Source: an uncultured Bacteroidales bacterium (lineage in GTDB: Bacteria; Bacteroidota; Bacteroidia; Bacteroidales; FEN-979). Taken from it: a stretch of DNA of 64,000 nucleotides. Every line of letters begins with the position of its first letter. Position 1 is the first letter of the stretch. The notes beneath the pieces are model-generated. The model was not told where the DNA came from, did no database searches, and saw only the letters and a program-made list of their open reading frames with translations. The stretch lies in the NCBI GenBank assembly GCA_903885595.1, contig CAISJJ010000502.1, forward strand, positions 1 to 64,000, written 5' to 3'. Shown piece by piece: positions 17,701-25,710 of this stretch. A program made the position numbers and the translations under genes.

Positions 17701-18037
17701 AGATTGAAAAATCTACCGTTATAGTTGCTGGTATTGGTTCAAAAGTTACAACTGTCTGGTGAAGGATGCCCATGCAATCCAGCGTGCTTACAAACAGGAT
17801 TCCCTGACTTATGTTGCCTGGGACAGGTATTGTATCATAATAATATCCACTGTTATTCGTGTAAACAGTTTTGTAGAAAAACCACCCGGTAACGGAATCG
17901 GCACTGATGGTCACGGCATGGTTTGAAATCGCATACCCGGCAGTATCAGTTAAAGTCCCATTTATGATCACATTGACCTGCGATATGGCGGGAAGTACCA
18001 GGAACAGAAATAAAATCTGAAGAAATAATTTTCTCAT
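14795..18037 (-). CDS. secreted eight-PKD-repeat protein with T9SS sorting domain
   Basis: 1080 residues. Order: signal peptide (1-19, ending AISQ); a CNA-B/carboxypeptidase-regulatory-like domain (about 20-112); eight PKD domains of 81-87 residues (about 119-787), each with a W-(N/S/D/Q)-FGDG motif and most with NPxHTY; a second regulatory-like domain beginning about 795 (VIYGQVFAGNFPVPMG); a linker; and a C-terminal type A T9SS domain (AYPNPMNEKVSISL ... GIYLLRI). Each PKD unit has paired cysteines. Export by the type IX system to the cell surface or medium is expected; PKD arrays usually mediate protein or polysaccharide contact. No catalytic domain is seen, so an adhesin or matrix role is likeliest. 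Repeats 2-5 alternate in type (see findings). Confidence 0.9.
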   Translation of the reverse strand: MRKLFLQILFLFLVLPAISQVNVIINGTLTDTAGYAISNHAVTISADSVTGWFFYKTVYTNNSGYYYDTIPVPGNISQGILFVSTLDCMGILHQTVVTFEPIPATITVDFSICNANSPCQADFTSYHMQGLTVQFMDASAGGGDARYWSFGDGVTSTQLNPIHTYSQSGDYNVLLIIGTPNVPCYDSIIKSIHVWDSLGGPCNASFAVYPDSNALYAYQFIDLSAGNITNWYWNFGDGITSDLQNPSHVYTEPGIYSACLSIHGNDSSCFDFTCDTIIVGSPAPCNAAFSYYHFQTDPLTIHFNNASVGGNGVNLWNFGDGASSTEENPIHTYQQTGQYFVGLSIGDSASGCFAYTYELIQVGDSIAEPCEAAFTAYPDSNSSYYYQFIDQSSGNITNWSWNFGDGMSSELQNPTHGYVEPGLYAVCLSIQGADSICSDIYCDTIVVGNTPTCNAEFSYFQPAARMVYFTNTSTGGNGIYSWNFGDGTFSTETSPVHIFPSGGLYIVGLTIGDSLSSCFDFTSAVVNVWDSTGGAGCHAAFRIDSDSLNPTYTFHFIDQSTGNIISRLWDFGDGSTSTEQNPIHTYSANGTYDACLTIHGADSSCYDVTCKTLAIGTSPACHAEFTYYSDSLNSEFVIQFLDQSTAGTGSISSWFWQFGDGTTSNLQNPVHTYQATGVYLATLTIQGADSACFDYTTDSVFVGTGPGCHAYFTYTIDPPPGNRTVIFTDLSLSLPTSWLWNFGDGTADTVQNPVHTYAAPGTYNVCLQITDNNCTSTFCQDVALYDSSYFHVIYGQVFAGNFPVPMGMAMIFAVDTTGNPEPYFAVCPVDSNGVYYFTMVPDGSYYILATPFDSNGYLPTYYGNSINWEQATLITLGTANNPYNINLVPSNQMSPGPGSASGQINTGDMPATLIDMINMILMNAESQAIGFTPVTSSGTFDFSTLAYGTYYLHAEMPGITSDYVMVNITQENPHVIINMTFIGNSIMGVNGERSIVQSWKAYPNPMNEKVSISLEMKEPAQIQVEIFDMTGHLRIMREDMVNRGSNTIEMSTAALPVGIYLLRIHSGDGLNISTKLVKTN
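15675..17683 (-). repeat. coding tandem array of eight PKD units (~250 bp each)
   Basis: The DNA encoding the PKD domains is a degenerate tandem repeat. Units 2 and 4 share YPDSN, GNITNW, LQNP and CDTI; units 3 and 5 share FSYY or FSYF, GGNG and IGDS. The shared two-unit period (~500 bp) implies duplication of pairs. Confidence 0.75.
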
Positions 18038-18203
18038 GATGAAAAAGGTTTAATAACTGATTAATAATCTGTGATTTCTTTTTGTTTTTTTTATTGGTTT
18101 TTTTTTGCATTGTAGAAAAAGTTAACAAATGAACCTGGTTCTTGAAGGTTGTTGATTATTAAACCCATTCATTGTAAAAGGTTGCCTGGAAATCTGAAAT
18201 TTT

Positions 18204-19613
18204 TTAAAATTTTATAATGCAGGCCGCACGGATACCTATCGACCAGGGTTTGGTGTTATTTACAGGTTTTTCATAGACAGAATTAAAATAATACCTCGCA
18301 TCAGGTTCAATTTCAATACGTAACATATTGCTGAGGCGAACAGAAAAAGTAAATCCTCCAAGTAATTGCCAGTTCAGGTTCACTTGCCCGGGTGCAATAT
18401 CGTTGATACTGTAAATCCGTTTTGAGCCTGGATCGTATTCTCCCGACAGATTTTTGGAAGCCAGCAGGACAGACAATACAGGCCCGATCCGTACCCCGAT
18501 GGAAACGGTTTCGGTTTGCCAGACTTCATACCCAAGGATCATCGGAATTTGCAGATAGGTATATCTTTTTACAACTTTTGGATAATCGGATTTAAGTAAA
18601 CTATCCCAAACATCTTCATGCGACATATAATACTTTGGAATATACTGCTTTACCGGATCGTTCCATGTAAGTTGCATGGAGTCAAGTTTGTTATAAGCAC
18701 CCAGGTAGTCATTGTACTCCACAATAAGCTCATTCGTTCCCTTCGCAATGGATAACCCGGCTCCTGTACGGACCGAAAACCTCTCAAAAATAAAAATTCC
18801 TTCCAGTCCGAAATTGCTGACAAATTTACTGCCATCCAATGTATTGAACATTAATTCCGGGGCATAGTAAAATCCGATGGAGGGAATCCAGTGGTTACTC
18901 CTTACGGCAACATCTCTGGCTACTTCTGTTTCGCTCGAATAGTGTGTGGTGGCGGAGCCCTGGTTAGTAATCACTGTGACATTTCCGGAATAAGGGGTTT
19001 TCGGAGTTTCATAGTTTACACTGTCTGTGACGCCGGGGGTTATTGTTTCATCTATCTTTCGCAAACTGTTCTCAGTGGATGTGATACCGCTTGTGTAAAC
19101 ATTTGGTACAGGGTGTTGATCAGTTGCCTTAACCATGGGAGGTTGCTCAGTCACCTGATTTAGTGATTTCTCAGTATTTTGGATTGGTTCAGTTTTCAGG
19201 GGGGATATCCGTTCTATGGATTTTTGATTTGTCTTGACCGGAGCAGACTGAGTATTCGTTGAATTGTTCTGTAATCCGTTATTGCTTTTTAGGGATGTCG
19301 TTTCTGAATTTCTTTTATAATTCGCTCCGGTCGCCTGGTTTTCTGGTTTTGTCAATAAAACCGGATGGGTTAAAGGCTTGTCTGTGACTGTAGTGGTTTT
19401 ATCTGAGGTGATGGTCCAAAAAATAATGCCGGTACTAACCAGAACCAGCAATACTGAAAGAAGGAATAAGCCATTTCTTCCTTTCTTTACTGGCCGGTGC
19501 ACATGGAGGGCCTCCTTCAGGAAAGCCTGTTTGGCAGCATCTGAAGGCGCTATCTGGTGATCCTTGAGGTTTTCCCTGAAGAAGTCATCAATCGGATGAT
19601 TATACTTTTTCAT
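18204..19613 (-). CDS. anti-sigma-like cytoplasmic segment joined to an outer-membrane beta-barrel
   Basis: 469 residues. Residues 1-46 are cytoplasmic and resemble the start of Bacteroidota anti-sigma proteins (IDDFFRENLKDHQIAPSDAAKQAFLKEA). Residues about 47-67 form one membrane helix (GLFLLSVLLVLVSTGIIFWTI). Residues about 70-235 are a Ser/Thr/Asn/Pro-rich, low-complexity periplasmic linker. Residues about 240-469 look like a PorT/OmpW-like outer-membrane barrel (alternating strands, ends in IIKF). The gene overlaps the upstream ECF sigma gene by 14 bp, so coupled expression is certain on this strand. Inferred: a membrane-anchored regulator of that sigma factor that reaches the outer membrane. 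The anti-sigma function is by context, not by a recognised domain. Confidence 0.65.
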   Translation of the reverse strand: MKKYNHPIDDFFRENLKDHQIAPSDAAKQAFLKEALHVHRPVKKGRNGLFLLSVLLVLVSTGIIFWTITSDKTTTVTDKPLTHPVLLTKPENQATGANYKRNSETTSLKSNNGLQNNSTNTQSAPVKTNQKSIERISPLKTEPIQNTEKSLNQVTEQPPMVKATDQHPVPNVYTSGITSTENSLRKIDETITPGVTDSVNYETPKTPYSGNVTVITNQGSATTHYSSETEVARDVAVRSNHWIPSIGFYYAPELMFNTLDGSKFVSNFGLEGIFIFERFSVRTGAGLSIAKGTNELIVEYNDYLGAYNKLDSMQLTWNDPVKQYIPKYYMSHEDVWDSLLKSDYPKVVKRYTYLQIPMILGYEVWQTETVSIGVRIGPVLSVLLASKNLSGEYDPGSKRIYSINDIAPGQVNLNWQLLGGFTFSVRLSNMLRIEIEPDARYYFNSVYEKPVNNTKPWSIGIRAACIIKF

Positions 19614-20184
19614 AGGTAATTTTTGAATTAATTTTAACCAGTTGATCCAGTTTTTTTCTGAGCATGGCCCGGGCTTTCGAAAGTTGTGACTTAGAAGTGC
19701 TCTCTGAGCATTGGAGACTGGAGGCTATATCTTTATGACTATACTGTTCAAATACATACATGTTGAAAACCATCCTGTAACCGGTCGGCAATGTGCAAAC
19801 CAATTCCATGATTTTCTCTTGTCCGATCAATTGGTATAACTCATCAGGATTGAACACCTCCTCCTCCTGGAGATCAAGTTTATCAATAATAGGATCTATA
19901 TCAATAAATCCTTTCTCCTTAGCCCGGTCACGCAAAGAATTAAGTGCAGTGTTGACAATAATCCGTTTCATCCAGGCTTCAAATGAGCCATCGGAACGGA
20001 TTTTGAATTTATCAAGATTCTGGATGATTTTAATGAACCCATCGTGGAGAACATCTTCGGCATCTTCGCGGTTCCCGCAATATCGATAGCAGATGCCCAG
20101 GAATTTTGGAGCAAAGCGATCATATAACGCTTCAATGGCGCTGGCTTCCCTGGCGATTGCTTTTTTAATAAGGGTTTCCTCCAC
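19600..20184 (-). CDS. ECF-type RNA polymerase sigma factor
   Basis: 194 residues with the two-domain ECF layout: sigma-2 at about 12-85 (AIEALYDRFAPKFLGICYRY; NREDAEDVLHDGFIKI; FEAWMKRIIVNTALNSLR) and sigma-4 at about 125-180 (LPTGYRMVFNMYVFEQYSHKDIA; SKSQLSKARAMLRKKL). It directs RNA polymerase to a small regulon, presumably including its own operon. The next gene overlaps its end and probably encodes its membrane-bound regulator. The ATG at 20184 is preceded by an imperfect -7 box (TACCTTTA, 20211-20204). Confidence 0.93.
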   Translation of the reverse strand: MEETLIKKAIAREASAIEALYDRFAPKFLGICYRYCGNREDAEDVLHDGFIKIIQNLDKFKIRSDGSFEAWMKRIIVNTALNSLRDRAKEKGFIDIDPIIDKLDLQEEEVFNPDELYQLIGQEKIMELVCTLPTGYRMVFNMYVFEQYSHKDIASSLQCSESTSKSQLSKARAMLRKKLDQLVKINSKITYEKV

Positions 20185-20261
20185 GTGAATTCAATATCCT
20201 GCATAAAGGTAACACAAGACCTCGAAAAGGTTGCCTCGAAAATTGAATTTTAACCCACATT

Positions 20262-20289
20262 CGTCATTCGTAAATCGTAAATCGTAAAT
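20262..20289. repeat. heptamer tandem repeat (CGTAAAT), 4 copies
   Basis: CGTCATT at 20262-20268 followed by three perfect CGTAAAT copies (20269-20289). It lies just beyond the hppA terminator and upstream of the sigma-factor gene on the minus strand. Confidence 0.8.
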
Positions 20290-20296
20290 AAAAAAA

Positions 20297-20325
20297 GAGG
20301 CTGCCAGAAATATTCCAACAGCCTC
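20297..20325 (-). terminator. hppA terminator
   Basis: Stem GAGGCTG (20297-20303) with CAGCCTC (20319-20325), 15-base loop, followed on the minus strand by a run of U from the seven A at 20290-20296. It lies 22 bases after the hppA stop codon. Confidence 0.85.
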
Positions 20326-20346
20326 AATCTTGCAAGTAATTGAAGG

Positions 20347-22767
20347 TTAATCTTTAATACGCATTTTATAAAATGAGCGGTAAACGAAATACAGCGCAAT
20401 CGCAAAAAATACTAGTCCGATATAATGAGCCATTGGCCTGAAATGCACAGATAATGCAATTTCCATTGCCAGAAGTCCGAATAGCGTCGTAAACTTGATG
20501 ATCGGGTTCATTGCCACTGATGAGGTGTCTTTAAATGGATCTCCCACGGTATCACCAACAACTGAGGCAGCATGAAGTTCCGTCCCTTTTTCTTTCATGT
20601 CCACTTCAATTACCTTTTTTGCATTATCCCAGGCTCCGCCTGCATTGGCCATAAAAATAGCCTGATATAAGCCGAAAAATGCGATCGAAATCAGGTAACT
20701 GACGAAAAGTGAAACAGGTAAAGCATAATTAAGCTTTTCTTCACCAGTCATAGAATCAGTTAAGCCCGTTGGAGATGAAAGAAAAGCAAAAGCCAATGCA
20801 AAGGAGAAAATGGCAATAAAAATATTTAACATCCCTTTTTGAGCGTAAACAGTGCAGATTTGAACCACCTCTTTTGATTTGGCAGTGTCTGCTTTTTTCG
20901 GAGCATTGGGATCAAGATTAATATTATTCTTGATATAGGCCACAGCGCGGCTTGCACCTGTTGTAACAGCCTGTATGGATGCGCCGCTAAACCAGTAAAT
21001 GACGGCGCCACCTAATAAGAATCCTAAGATGGTGTATGGGTTCAGCAGGTTCAGAACTTGTTCGGGTTCGATTCCCAGGGATTTTTTAATGACCAGGATC
21101 AGCGAAAAAATCATGGTGGTGGCGCCTACAACGGCAGTACCGATTAAAACCGGCTTTGCTGTTGCCTTAAATGTATTACCGGCTCCATCATTTGCTTCAA
21201 GATAATGTTTCGATTTTTCAAAGTCAGGTTTAAACCCAAAATCCCGTTCAATTTCAGCAGAAATACCGGGGATTTCCTCGATCAGCGATAATTCATAAAT
21301 GGATTGGGCATTGTCAGTAACAGGACCATAACTGTCAACAGCGATGGTTACCGGTCCCATGCCAAGCATTCCGAAGGCAACCAGCCCGAATGCAAAAATA
21401 GAAGGATAGATCATGAACCCGGGTACAATGAACGTACTTGCAAAGTATGCAATGAACATCAGCAGGAAAAATACCATGCCCTGCCAGAAGGCGCTGAAAT
21501 TTCCGGCCACAAGTCCTGAAAGGATGTTGAGCGATGCTCCACCCTCCTGTGATGCTACAACTACCTCATTAACATGGGTTGATTTTGGACTGGTGAATAG
21601 TTTTGTAAACTCTGGAATCAAAGCCGCACCAAGGGTTCCGGCACTGATAATGACCGAAAGGATGATCCAGAGATCGTTCGGCAGTTCCCGGATGGTCAGG
21701 TAGCTAATAGCAAAAGTGACAGCAATCGATAAAATAGACGTGATCCAAACCAAGGAAGTCAGAGGTTTTTCGAAATCAAGATCATCAACATTGCTGTATT
21801 TCGCTTTGCTTATTGCGCCATTGATCCAGAATGAAACGATGGAGGTGATGATCATGAAAATCCTCATCACAAAAATCCAGGAAAGCAACTGGACCTGGTA
21901 AGCCGGCTCAGCCACCGCAAGCACGATGAACGTAATCAGGGCAACACCTGTAACACCATAGGTTTCAAAACCGTCTGCGGTTGGGCCCACGCTGTCACCG
22001 GCATTGTCGCCAACACAATCAGCAATGGTTCCGGGATTTCTGGGGTCATCTTCCCCGATTTTGAAGATTACCTTCATAAGGTCAGAACCAATGTCAGCGA
22101 TCTTTGTAAAAATACCGCCGGCAATTCTTAAGGCTGAAGCGCCCAGTGATTCGCCAATGGCAAAACCGATAAAGCTGGCGCCGGCATATTCACCCGGCAC
22201 AAACATTAAAATGATCAACATCATGATCAATTCCAGCGAAATAAGCACTACACCAATACTCATCCCGGCATCTAACGGAATGTTTAAAAGTTTGATTGGT
22301 TTCCTCTCCAGCGATGCAAATGCCATGCGTGCATTGGCCAGTGTATTCATCCTGATTCCAAACCATGCTACACTGTATGAACCAAGGATGCCGACAACAG
22401 CCCATCCCAGGATCATCAATACACCACCGATGCCAAAACTCGGTTCCGAGAGCCATCCATAATAAAATGCCACCGCAGCCCCAATAAAAGCAAAAAGGAT
22501 CATGAGGAACTTTCCTTGCTGTACAAGATAGGTTTTTGCGGTTTCGAAAATCACCTGTGCAACATCCAGCATGGATTTATGTGCACCGATCTTCTTTACT
22601 TTGAGAAATTGGAATAATCCAAACATAAAACCTGCAAAAGTGATCAGGAAACCCCAGTAAAGAAGCGATTGATCTTTGATACCGGCAGGAATTACCAGAT
22701 TTGCTTCGCTTGCCATGGTCAGGAATGGCAAAAGCAAAGCCGTGAGAAACGTAATGGTTCTTTTCAT
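20347..22767 (-). CDS. hppA: membrane-bound proton/sodium-translocating pyrophosphatase
   Basis: 806 residues from ATG 22767 (a GTG two codons upstream at 22773 is possible). Couples hydrolysis of pyrophosphate to ion pumping across the inner membrane; about 16 membrane segments. Seen: the PPi-binding GGIFTKIADIGSDLMKVI, DDPRNPGTIADCVGDN and DCVGDNAGDSVGPTADGFE loops, and the C-terminal GGAWDNAKK and GDTVGDPFKDTSS loops. In the diagnostic segment GNTFKATAKP a Lys occupies the site that is Ala in K+-dependent enzymes (GNTTAA) and Lys in K+-independent ones (GNTTKA), which suggests the K+-independent, H+-pumping class. The protein is longer than many bacterial homologues (~670-700), with extra loops. 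It is divergent from the next gene. Confidence 0.97.
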   Translation of the reverse strand: MKRTITFLTALLLPFLTMASEANLVIPAGIKDQSLLYWGFLITFAGFMFGLFQFLKVKKIGAHKSMLDVAQVIFETAKTYLVQQGKFLMILFAFIGAAVAFYYGWLSEPSFGIGGVLMILGWAVVGILGSYSVAWFGIRMNTLANARMAFASLERKPIKLLNIPLDAGMSIGVVLISLELIMMLIILMFVPGEYAGASFIGFAIGESLGASALRIAGGIFTKIADIGSDLMKVIFKIGEDDPRNPGTIADCVGDNAGDSVGPTADGFETYGVTGVALITFIVLAVAEPAYQVQLLSWIFVMRIFMIITSIVSFWINGAISKAKYSNVDDLDFEKPLTSLVWITSILSIAVTFAISYLTIRELPNDLWIILSVIISAGTLGAALIPEFTKLFTSPKSTHVNEVVVASQEGGASLNILSGLVAGNFSAFWQGMVFFLLMFIAYFASTFIVPGFMIYPSIFAFGLVAFGMLGMGPVTIAVDSYGPVTDNAQSIYELSLIEEIPGISAEIERDFGFKPDFEKSKHYLEANDGAGNTFKATAKPVLIGTAVVGATTMIFSLILVIKKSLGIEPEQVLNLLNPYTILGFLLGGAVIYWFSGASIQAVTTGASRAVAYIKNNINLDPNAPKKADTAKSKEVVQICTVYAQKGMLNIFIAIFSFALAFAFLSSPTGLTDSMTGEEKLNYALPVSLFVSYLISIAFFGLYQAIFMANAGGAWDNAKKVIEVDMKEKGTELHAASVVGDTVGDPFKDTSSVAMNPIIKFTTLFGLLAMEIALSVHFRPMAHYIGLVFFAIALYFVYRSFYKMRIKD

Positions 22768-22844
22768 ATGCACCTATTTAATTATTTGTAGTTTTCACAA
22801 AAATAAACAGAATTTTGAGAAAACAGAGAATTTTTACATATCTT

Positions 22845-22876
22845 TTTGTCTGTTCCGTAAAATTCCCGTAGGTTTG
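22845..22876 (+). promoter_or_regulatory. promoter of the bifunctional-nuclease-domain gene
   Basis: TTTG (22845-22848), 20-base spacer, TAGGTTTG (22869-22876): an exact match to the Bacteroidota TTTG-N19..21-TAnnTTTG promoter. It predicts a leader of about 20 bases before the ATG at 22904 and supports that start over the in-frame codon at 22676. On the other strand a -7 box for hppA (TATTTTTG) lies at 22805-22798. Confidence 0.75.
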
Positions 22877-22903
22877 TATTTAGTAAATACCCGGATATTA
22901 CAG

Positions 22904-23488
22904 ATGGAAAAAATCAGGTTGGATATCATTGGAATGTCATACAGCCAGTCGCAAAGCGGGGCCTATGCACTTATCCTGGGTGAACGGGACGGAAAGCGGC
23001 GTTTACCAATTATTATTGGTGGATTCGAAGCACAGGCCATTGCCATTGAACTTGAAAAAATCAGAACACCCCGCCCGCTGACCCACGATCTCTTTAAAGC
23101 CTTTGCAGACGTTTATCATATTGAAGTCACGGAAGTGGTGATCAATAAATTCAGCGAAGGTGTTTTTTATGCCAAATTGGTTTGTACCGATGGTGCCCAG
23201 GAACAGGAGGTCGATTCACGTACATCAGATGCCATCGCTCTTGCCCTGCGGTTCAATTGCCCGGTATTTACCTACGAAAGCATTATGGTAGCCGCCGGTA
23301 TCCTGATGGAGGAAGAAGCTGAAATGATGAAGCCGGATGATCAAAAATCTGAAAATGAAACAGGTGAACAAATCTCATTCCCTGATGCAACAGAAGCTGA
23401 ACTCCGGGAAATGCTCCAAAGCGCCATCGAGAAAGAAGAATATGAAAAAGCTTCCAAAATAAGGGATGAATTGAACAAACGGAAATAA
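22904..23488 (+). CDS. bifunctional nuclease (BFN/DUF151) domain protein with C-terminal UVR motif
   Basis: 194 residues from ATG 22904. An upstream in-frame extension to 22676 would cross the promoter and the hppA 5' end and is rejected. Residues about 1-135 form the DUF151/BFN domain (LPIIIGGFEAQAIAIELE; RPLTHDLF; SRTSDAIALALRFNCPVF). After an acidic linker, residues about 160-194 form a UVR-like coiled pair (LREMLQSAIEKEEYEKASKIRDEL), as in UvrB/UvrC-interacting tails. Family members are described with DNase and RNase activity; the role in this phylum is not established. Monocistronic by its own promoter, though a nucleoside-permease gene follows after 40 bases. Confidence 0.9.
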   Translation: MEKIRLDIIGMSYSQSQSGAYALILGERDGKRRLPIIIGGFEAQAIAIELEKIRTPRPLTHDLFKAFADVYHIEVTEVVINKFSEGVFYAKLVCTDGAQEQEVDSRTSDAIALALRFNCPVFTYESIMVAAGILMEEEAEMMKPDDQKSENETGEQISFPDATEAELREMLQSAIEKEEYEKASKIRDELNKRK

Positions 23489-23528
23489 CAGGCGCTATAC
23501 CAACCCTACCTTACTTAATTTACAACTC

Positions 23529-24785
23529 ATGGCAATAAAACAACGGCTAATTCTGCTTAATTTTTTACAATTTTTTATCTGGGGTTCCTGGCTCCTGACC
23601 ATTGGGGCCTATTGGTTTCAAACAAATCATTGGTCTGGAACAGAGTTTGGCGCAATTTTTTCAACCATGGGCATTGCCTCCCTGTTTATGCCTGCCATTG
23701 CCGGGATTATTGCTGATAGATGGATCAACGCAGAAAGACTCTACGGATTGTTTCATATAATTGCTGCCGGAATTCTTTTTATGGTGCCGAAGGTGAATGA
23801 TCCTTCCACAATGTTCTGGATCATGTTGATAAATATGATCTTCTATATGCCCACCATTGCACTCGGCATTACGGTGGCCTACTCAACATTAAAAAGTAAC
23901 GGTTTGGATATCATTAAAGAATATCCCCCCATCAGGGTTTGGGGAACAATCGGCTTTATCGTGGCATTATGGATTATCAGCCTTACAGGACTTGAAAAAT
24001 CAGCGGCACAGTTTTATGTCGCTTCAGCTGCGTCGCTGATTCTGGGTATTTATTCCTTTACCTTACCAAAGTGTCCTCCACTTGGTCACGGATATAAAAA
24101 ATCGTTCATTGATGCACTTGGGTTAAATGCCTTTGCCCTGTTTAAAAACACAAAAATGGCTGTCTTCTTTATTTTTGCCATGTTGCTGGGTGCTTCTCTT
24201 CAATTAACCAATGCTTATGGTGACACTTTTTTACATGATTTTGCCAGGATACCAGCGTTCAAAGATTTGATAGCTGTTAAATACCCTGCAATCATCATGT
24301 CAATTTCCCAGATATCCGAAACACTTTTTATCCTTACCATACCCTTTGTTCTGAGAAAATTCGGAATAAAAAAGGTGATGATATTCAGTATGGTTGCATG
24401 GGTTTTACGGTTTGGACTTTTTGGCCTTGGCGATCCGGGAGCAGGTCTTTGGATGATTATTCTTTCCTGCATTATTTATGGTCTGGCTTTTGATTTCTTC
24501 AATATTTCAGGCTCTCTTTTCGTTGAAACTCAAAGTGAACCGGGAATCAGGGCCAGCACCCAGGGACTTTTCATGATGATGACCAATGGCTTCGGAGCGT
24601 TCCTTGGCAGCCGGTTGAGCGGAATTGTGATTGACAACTATTTTACCCTGGGTGACGGTACATTTGACTGGAAGGGAATCTGGTTTGCTTTTGCAGCGTA
24701 TTCCCTTGTTGTTGCAGTTTTGTTCGCAATTCTTTTCCGGCATAAGCATGACAAAGAAGCATTTGCATCCACAGTTATTCACTAA
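23529..24785 (+). CDS. MFS nucleoside permease, NupG-like
   Basis: 418 residues with 12 predicted membrane helices. It has the nucleoside:H+ symporter layout: an N-terminal helix with NFLQFFIWGSWLLTIGAYWF, the loop ADRWINAERLYG at the MFS motif A position, and a long helix-5 region with EYPPIRVWGTIGFIVA. The inner membrane protein probably imports nucleosides by proton symport. The next two genes, thyA and folA, make and use thymidylate and folate, so thymidine or deoxynucleoside supply is a plausible link. The start is the ATG at 23529, 40 bases after the previous stop. Confidence 0.88.
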   Translation: MAIKQRLILLNFLQFFIWGSWLLTIGAYWFQTNHWSGTEFGAIFSTMGIASLFMPAIAGIIADRWINAERLYGLFHIIAAGILFMVPKVNDPSTMFWIMLINMIFYMPTIALGITVAYSTLKSNGLDIIKEYPPIRVWGTIGFIVALWIISLTGLEKSAAQFYVASAASLILGIYSFTLPKCPPLGHGYKKSFIDALGLNAFALFKNTKMAVFFIFAMLLGASLQLTNAYGDTFLHDFARIPAFKDLIAVKYPAIIMSISQISETLFILTIPFVLRKFGIKKVMIFSMVAWVLRFGLFGLGDPGAGLWMIILSCIIYGLAFDFFNISGSLFVETQSEPGIRASTQGLFMMMTNGFGAFLGSRLSGIVIDNYFTLGDGTFDWKGIWFAFAAYSLVVAVLFAILFRHKHDKEAFASTVIH

Positions 24786-24792
24786 ATCAATA

Positions 24793-24848
24793 ATATCGCA
24801 ATTTCTGAATTTCGCTATCTCGCCGCCTCACTACCTCGCTATTTAATC
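24793..24848. repeat. octamer tandem repeat (consensus ATYTCGCT), 7 degenerate copies, ending at the thyA ATG
   Basis: Reading frames of exactly eight bases from 24793: ATATCGCA, ATTTCTGA, ATTTCGCT, ATCTCGCC, GCCTCACT, ACCTCGCT, ATTTAATC; the next base is the A of the thyA ATG. The array fills almost the whole 63-base gap between the permease and thyA. Confidence 0.65.
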
Positions 24849-25643
24849 ATGAAACAATACCTCTCCCTCCTCGAACATGTCTTGAATAATGGTATTCAAA
24901 AACAAGACCGTACCGGTACCGGCACAATCAGCGTTTTTGGATACCAGATGCGGTTCGATCTGCGGCAGAATTTCCCGCTGCTTACTACGAAAAAATTGCA
25001 TCTGCGTTCAATTTTGCATGAATTGCTTTGGTTTCTGCAGGGTGCAACCAATATCAAGTATCTTGCTGATAATAAAGTAACAATATGGAACGAATGGGCT
25101 GATCCACAAGGAGAGTTGGGACCGATCTACGGATACCAATGGCGCTCATGGCCGAAACCTGACGGATCACATATTGATCAGGTAAGGCAGGTTGTGGATT
25201 CAATCCGTAATAACCCCGATTCACGACGGCACATCGTGAGTGCCTGGAATGTTGGCTATCTTGATCAGATGGCCTTGCCGCCTTGTCACCTTCTGTTTCA
25301 GTTTTATGTGGCCAACGGTGAACTTTCCTGTCAGATGTACCAGCGTAGTTGTGATATTTTTCTTGGTGTGCCCTTTAATATAGCCTCATATGCATTGCTT
25401 ACTTTGATGATGGCACAGGTAACCGGCCTCCGTCCCGGAGAATTCATTCATACACTTGGAGACGCCCACATATATCTGAATCATCTGGATCAGGTAAAAT
25501 TGCAACTGACCAGGGAACCGTTATCACCGCCCCAAATGCTTTTAAACCCTGATATCAGAGATATCGGTGAATTCCGGTTTGAAGATTTTCAACTGATCAA
25601 TTATCATTCCCACCCGCATATCAAAGGTGATATCGCTATATAA
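24849..25643 (+). CDS. thyA: thymidylate synthase
   Basis: 264 residues, the same length as E. coli ThyA. Converts dUMP and methylene-tetrahydrofolate to dTMP and dihydrofolate. Seen: DRTGTGT near the N-terminus, catalytic Cys146 in [32 protein letters not shown] (dUMP binding) and [12 protein letters not shown]. The C-terminus is GDIAI in place of the usual APVAV-type end. folA lies 67 bases downstream and would recycle the dihydrofolate. The ATG is immediately preceded by an octamer repeat array, with no recognisable Shine-Dalgarno sequence. Confidence 0.98.
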   Translation: MKQYLSLLEHVLNNGIQKQDRTGTGTISVFGYQMRFDLRQNFPLLTTKKLHLRSILHELLWFLQGATNIKYLADNKVTIWNEWADPQGELGPIYGYQWRSWPKPDGSHIDQVRQVVDSIRNNPDSRRHIVSAWNVGYLDQMALPPCHLLFQFYVANGELSCQMYQRSCDIFLGVPFNIASYALLTLMMAQVTGLRPGEFIHTLGDAHIYLNHLDQVKLQLTREPLSPPQMLLNPDIRDIGEFRFEDFQLINYHSHPHIKGDIAI

Positions 25644-25666
25644 CAACCTCTTTTTTTTTGTTTTTA

Positions 25667-25708
25667 TTTTGCATTTTGTCTTTTGAATTTTGCCTTTTGA
25701 ATTTTATA
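25667..25708. repeat. heptamer tandem repeat (TTTTGNN), 6 copies, upstream of folA
   Basis: TTTTGCA, TTTTGTC, TTTTGAA, TTTTGCC, TTTTGAA and TTTTATA run without a break from 25667 to 25708 and end 2 bases before the folA ATG. The whole intergenic region is T-rich. Confidence 0.75.
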
Positions 25709-25710
25709 AT

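Noticed and set aside
22676-22903. 76-residue upstream extension of the bifunctional-nuclease-domain protein
   Set aside because: It crosses a complete promoter at 22845-22876 and the hppA 5' end; the family starts at Met 22904.
25690-25710. TTG start for folA seven codons upstream
   Set aside because: It falls inside the heptamer array; Met 25711 gives the standard DHFR N-terminus with Asp27 in register.
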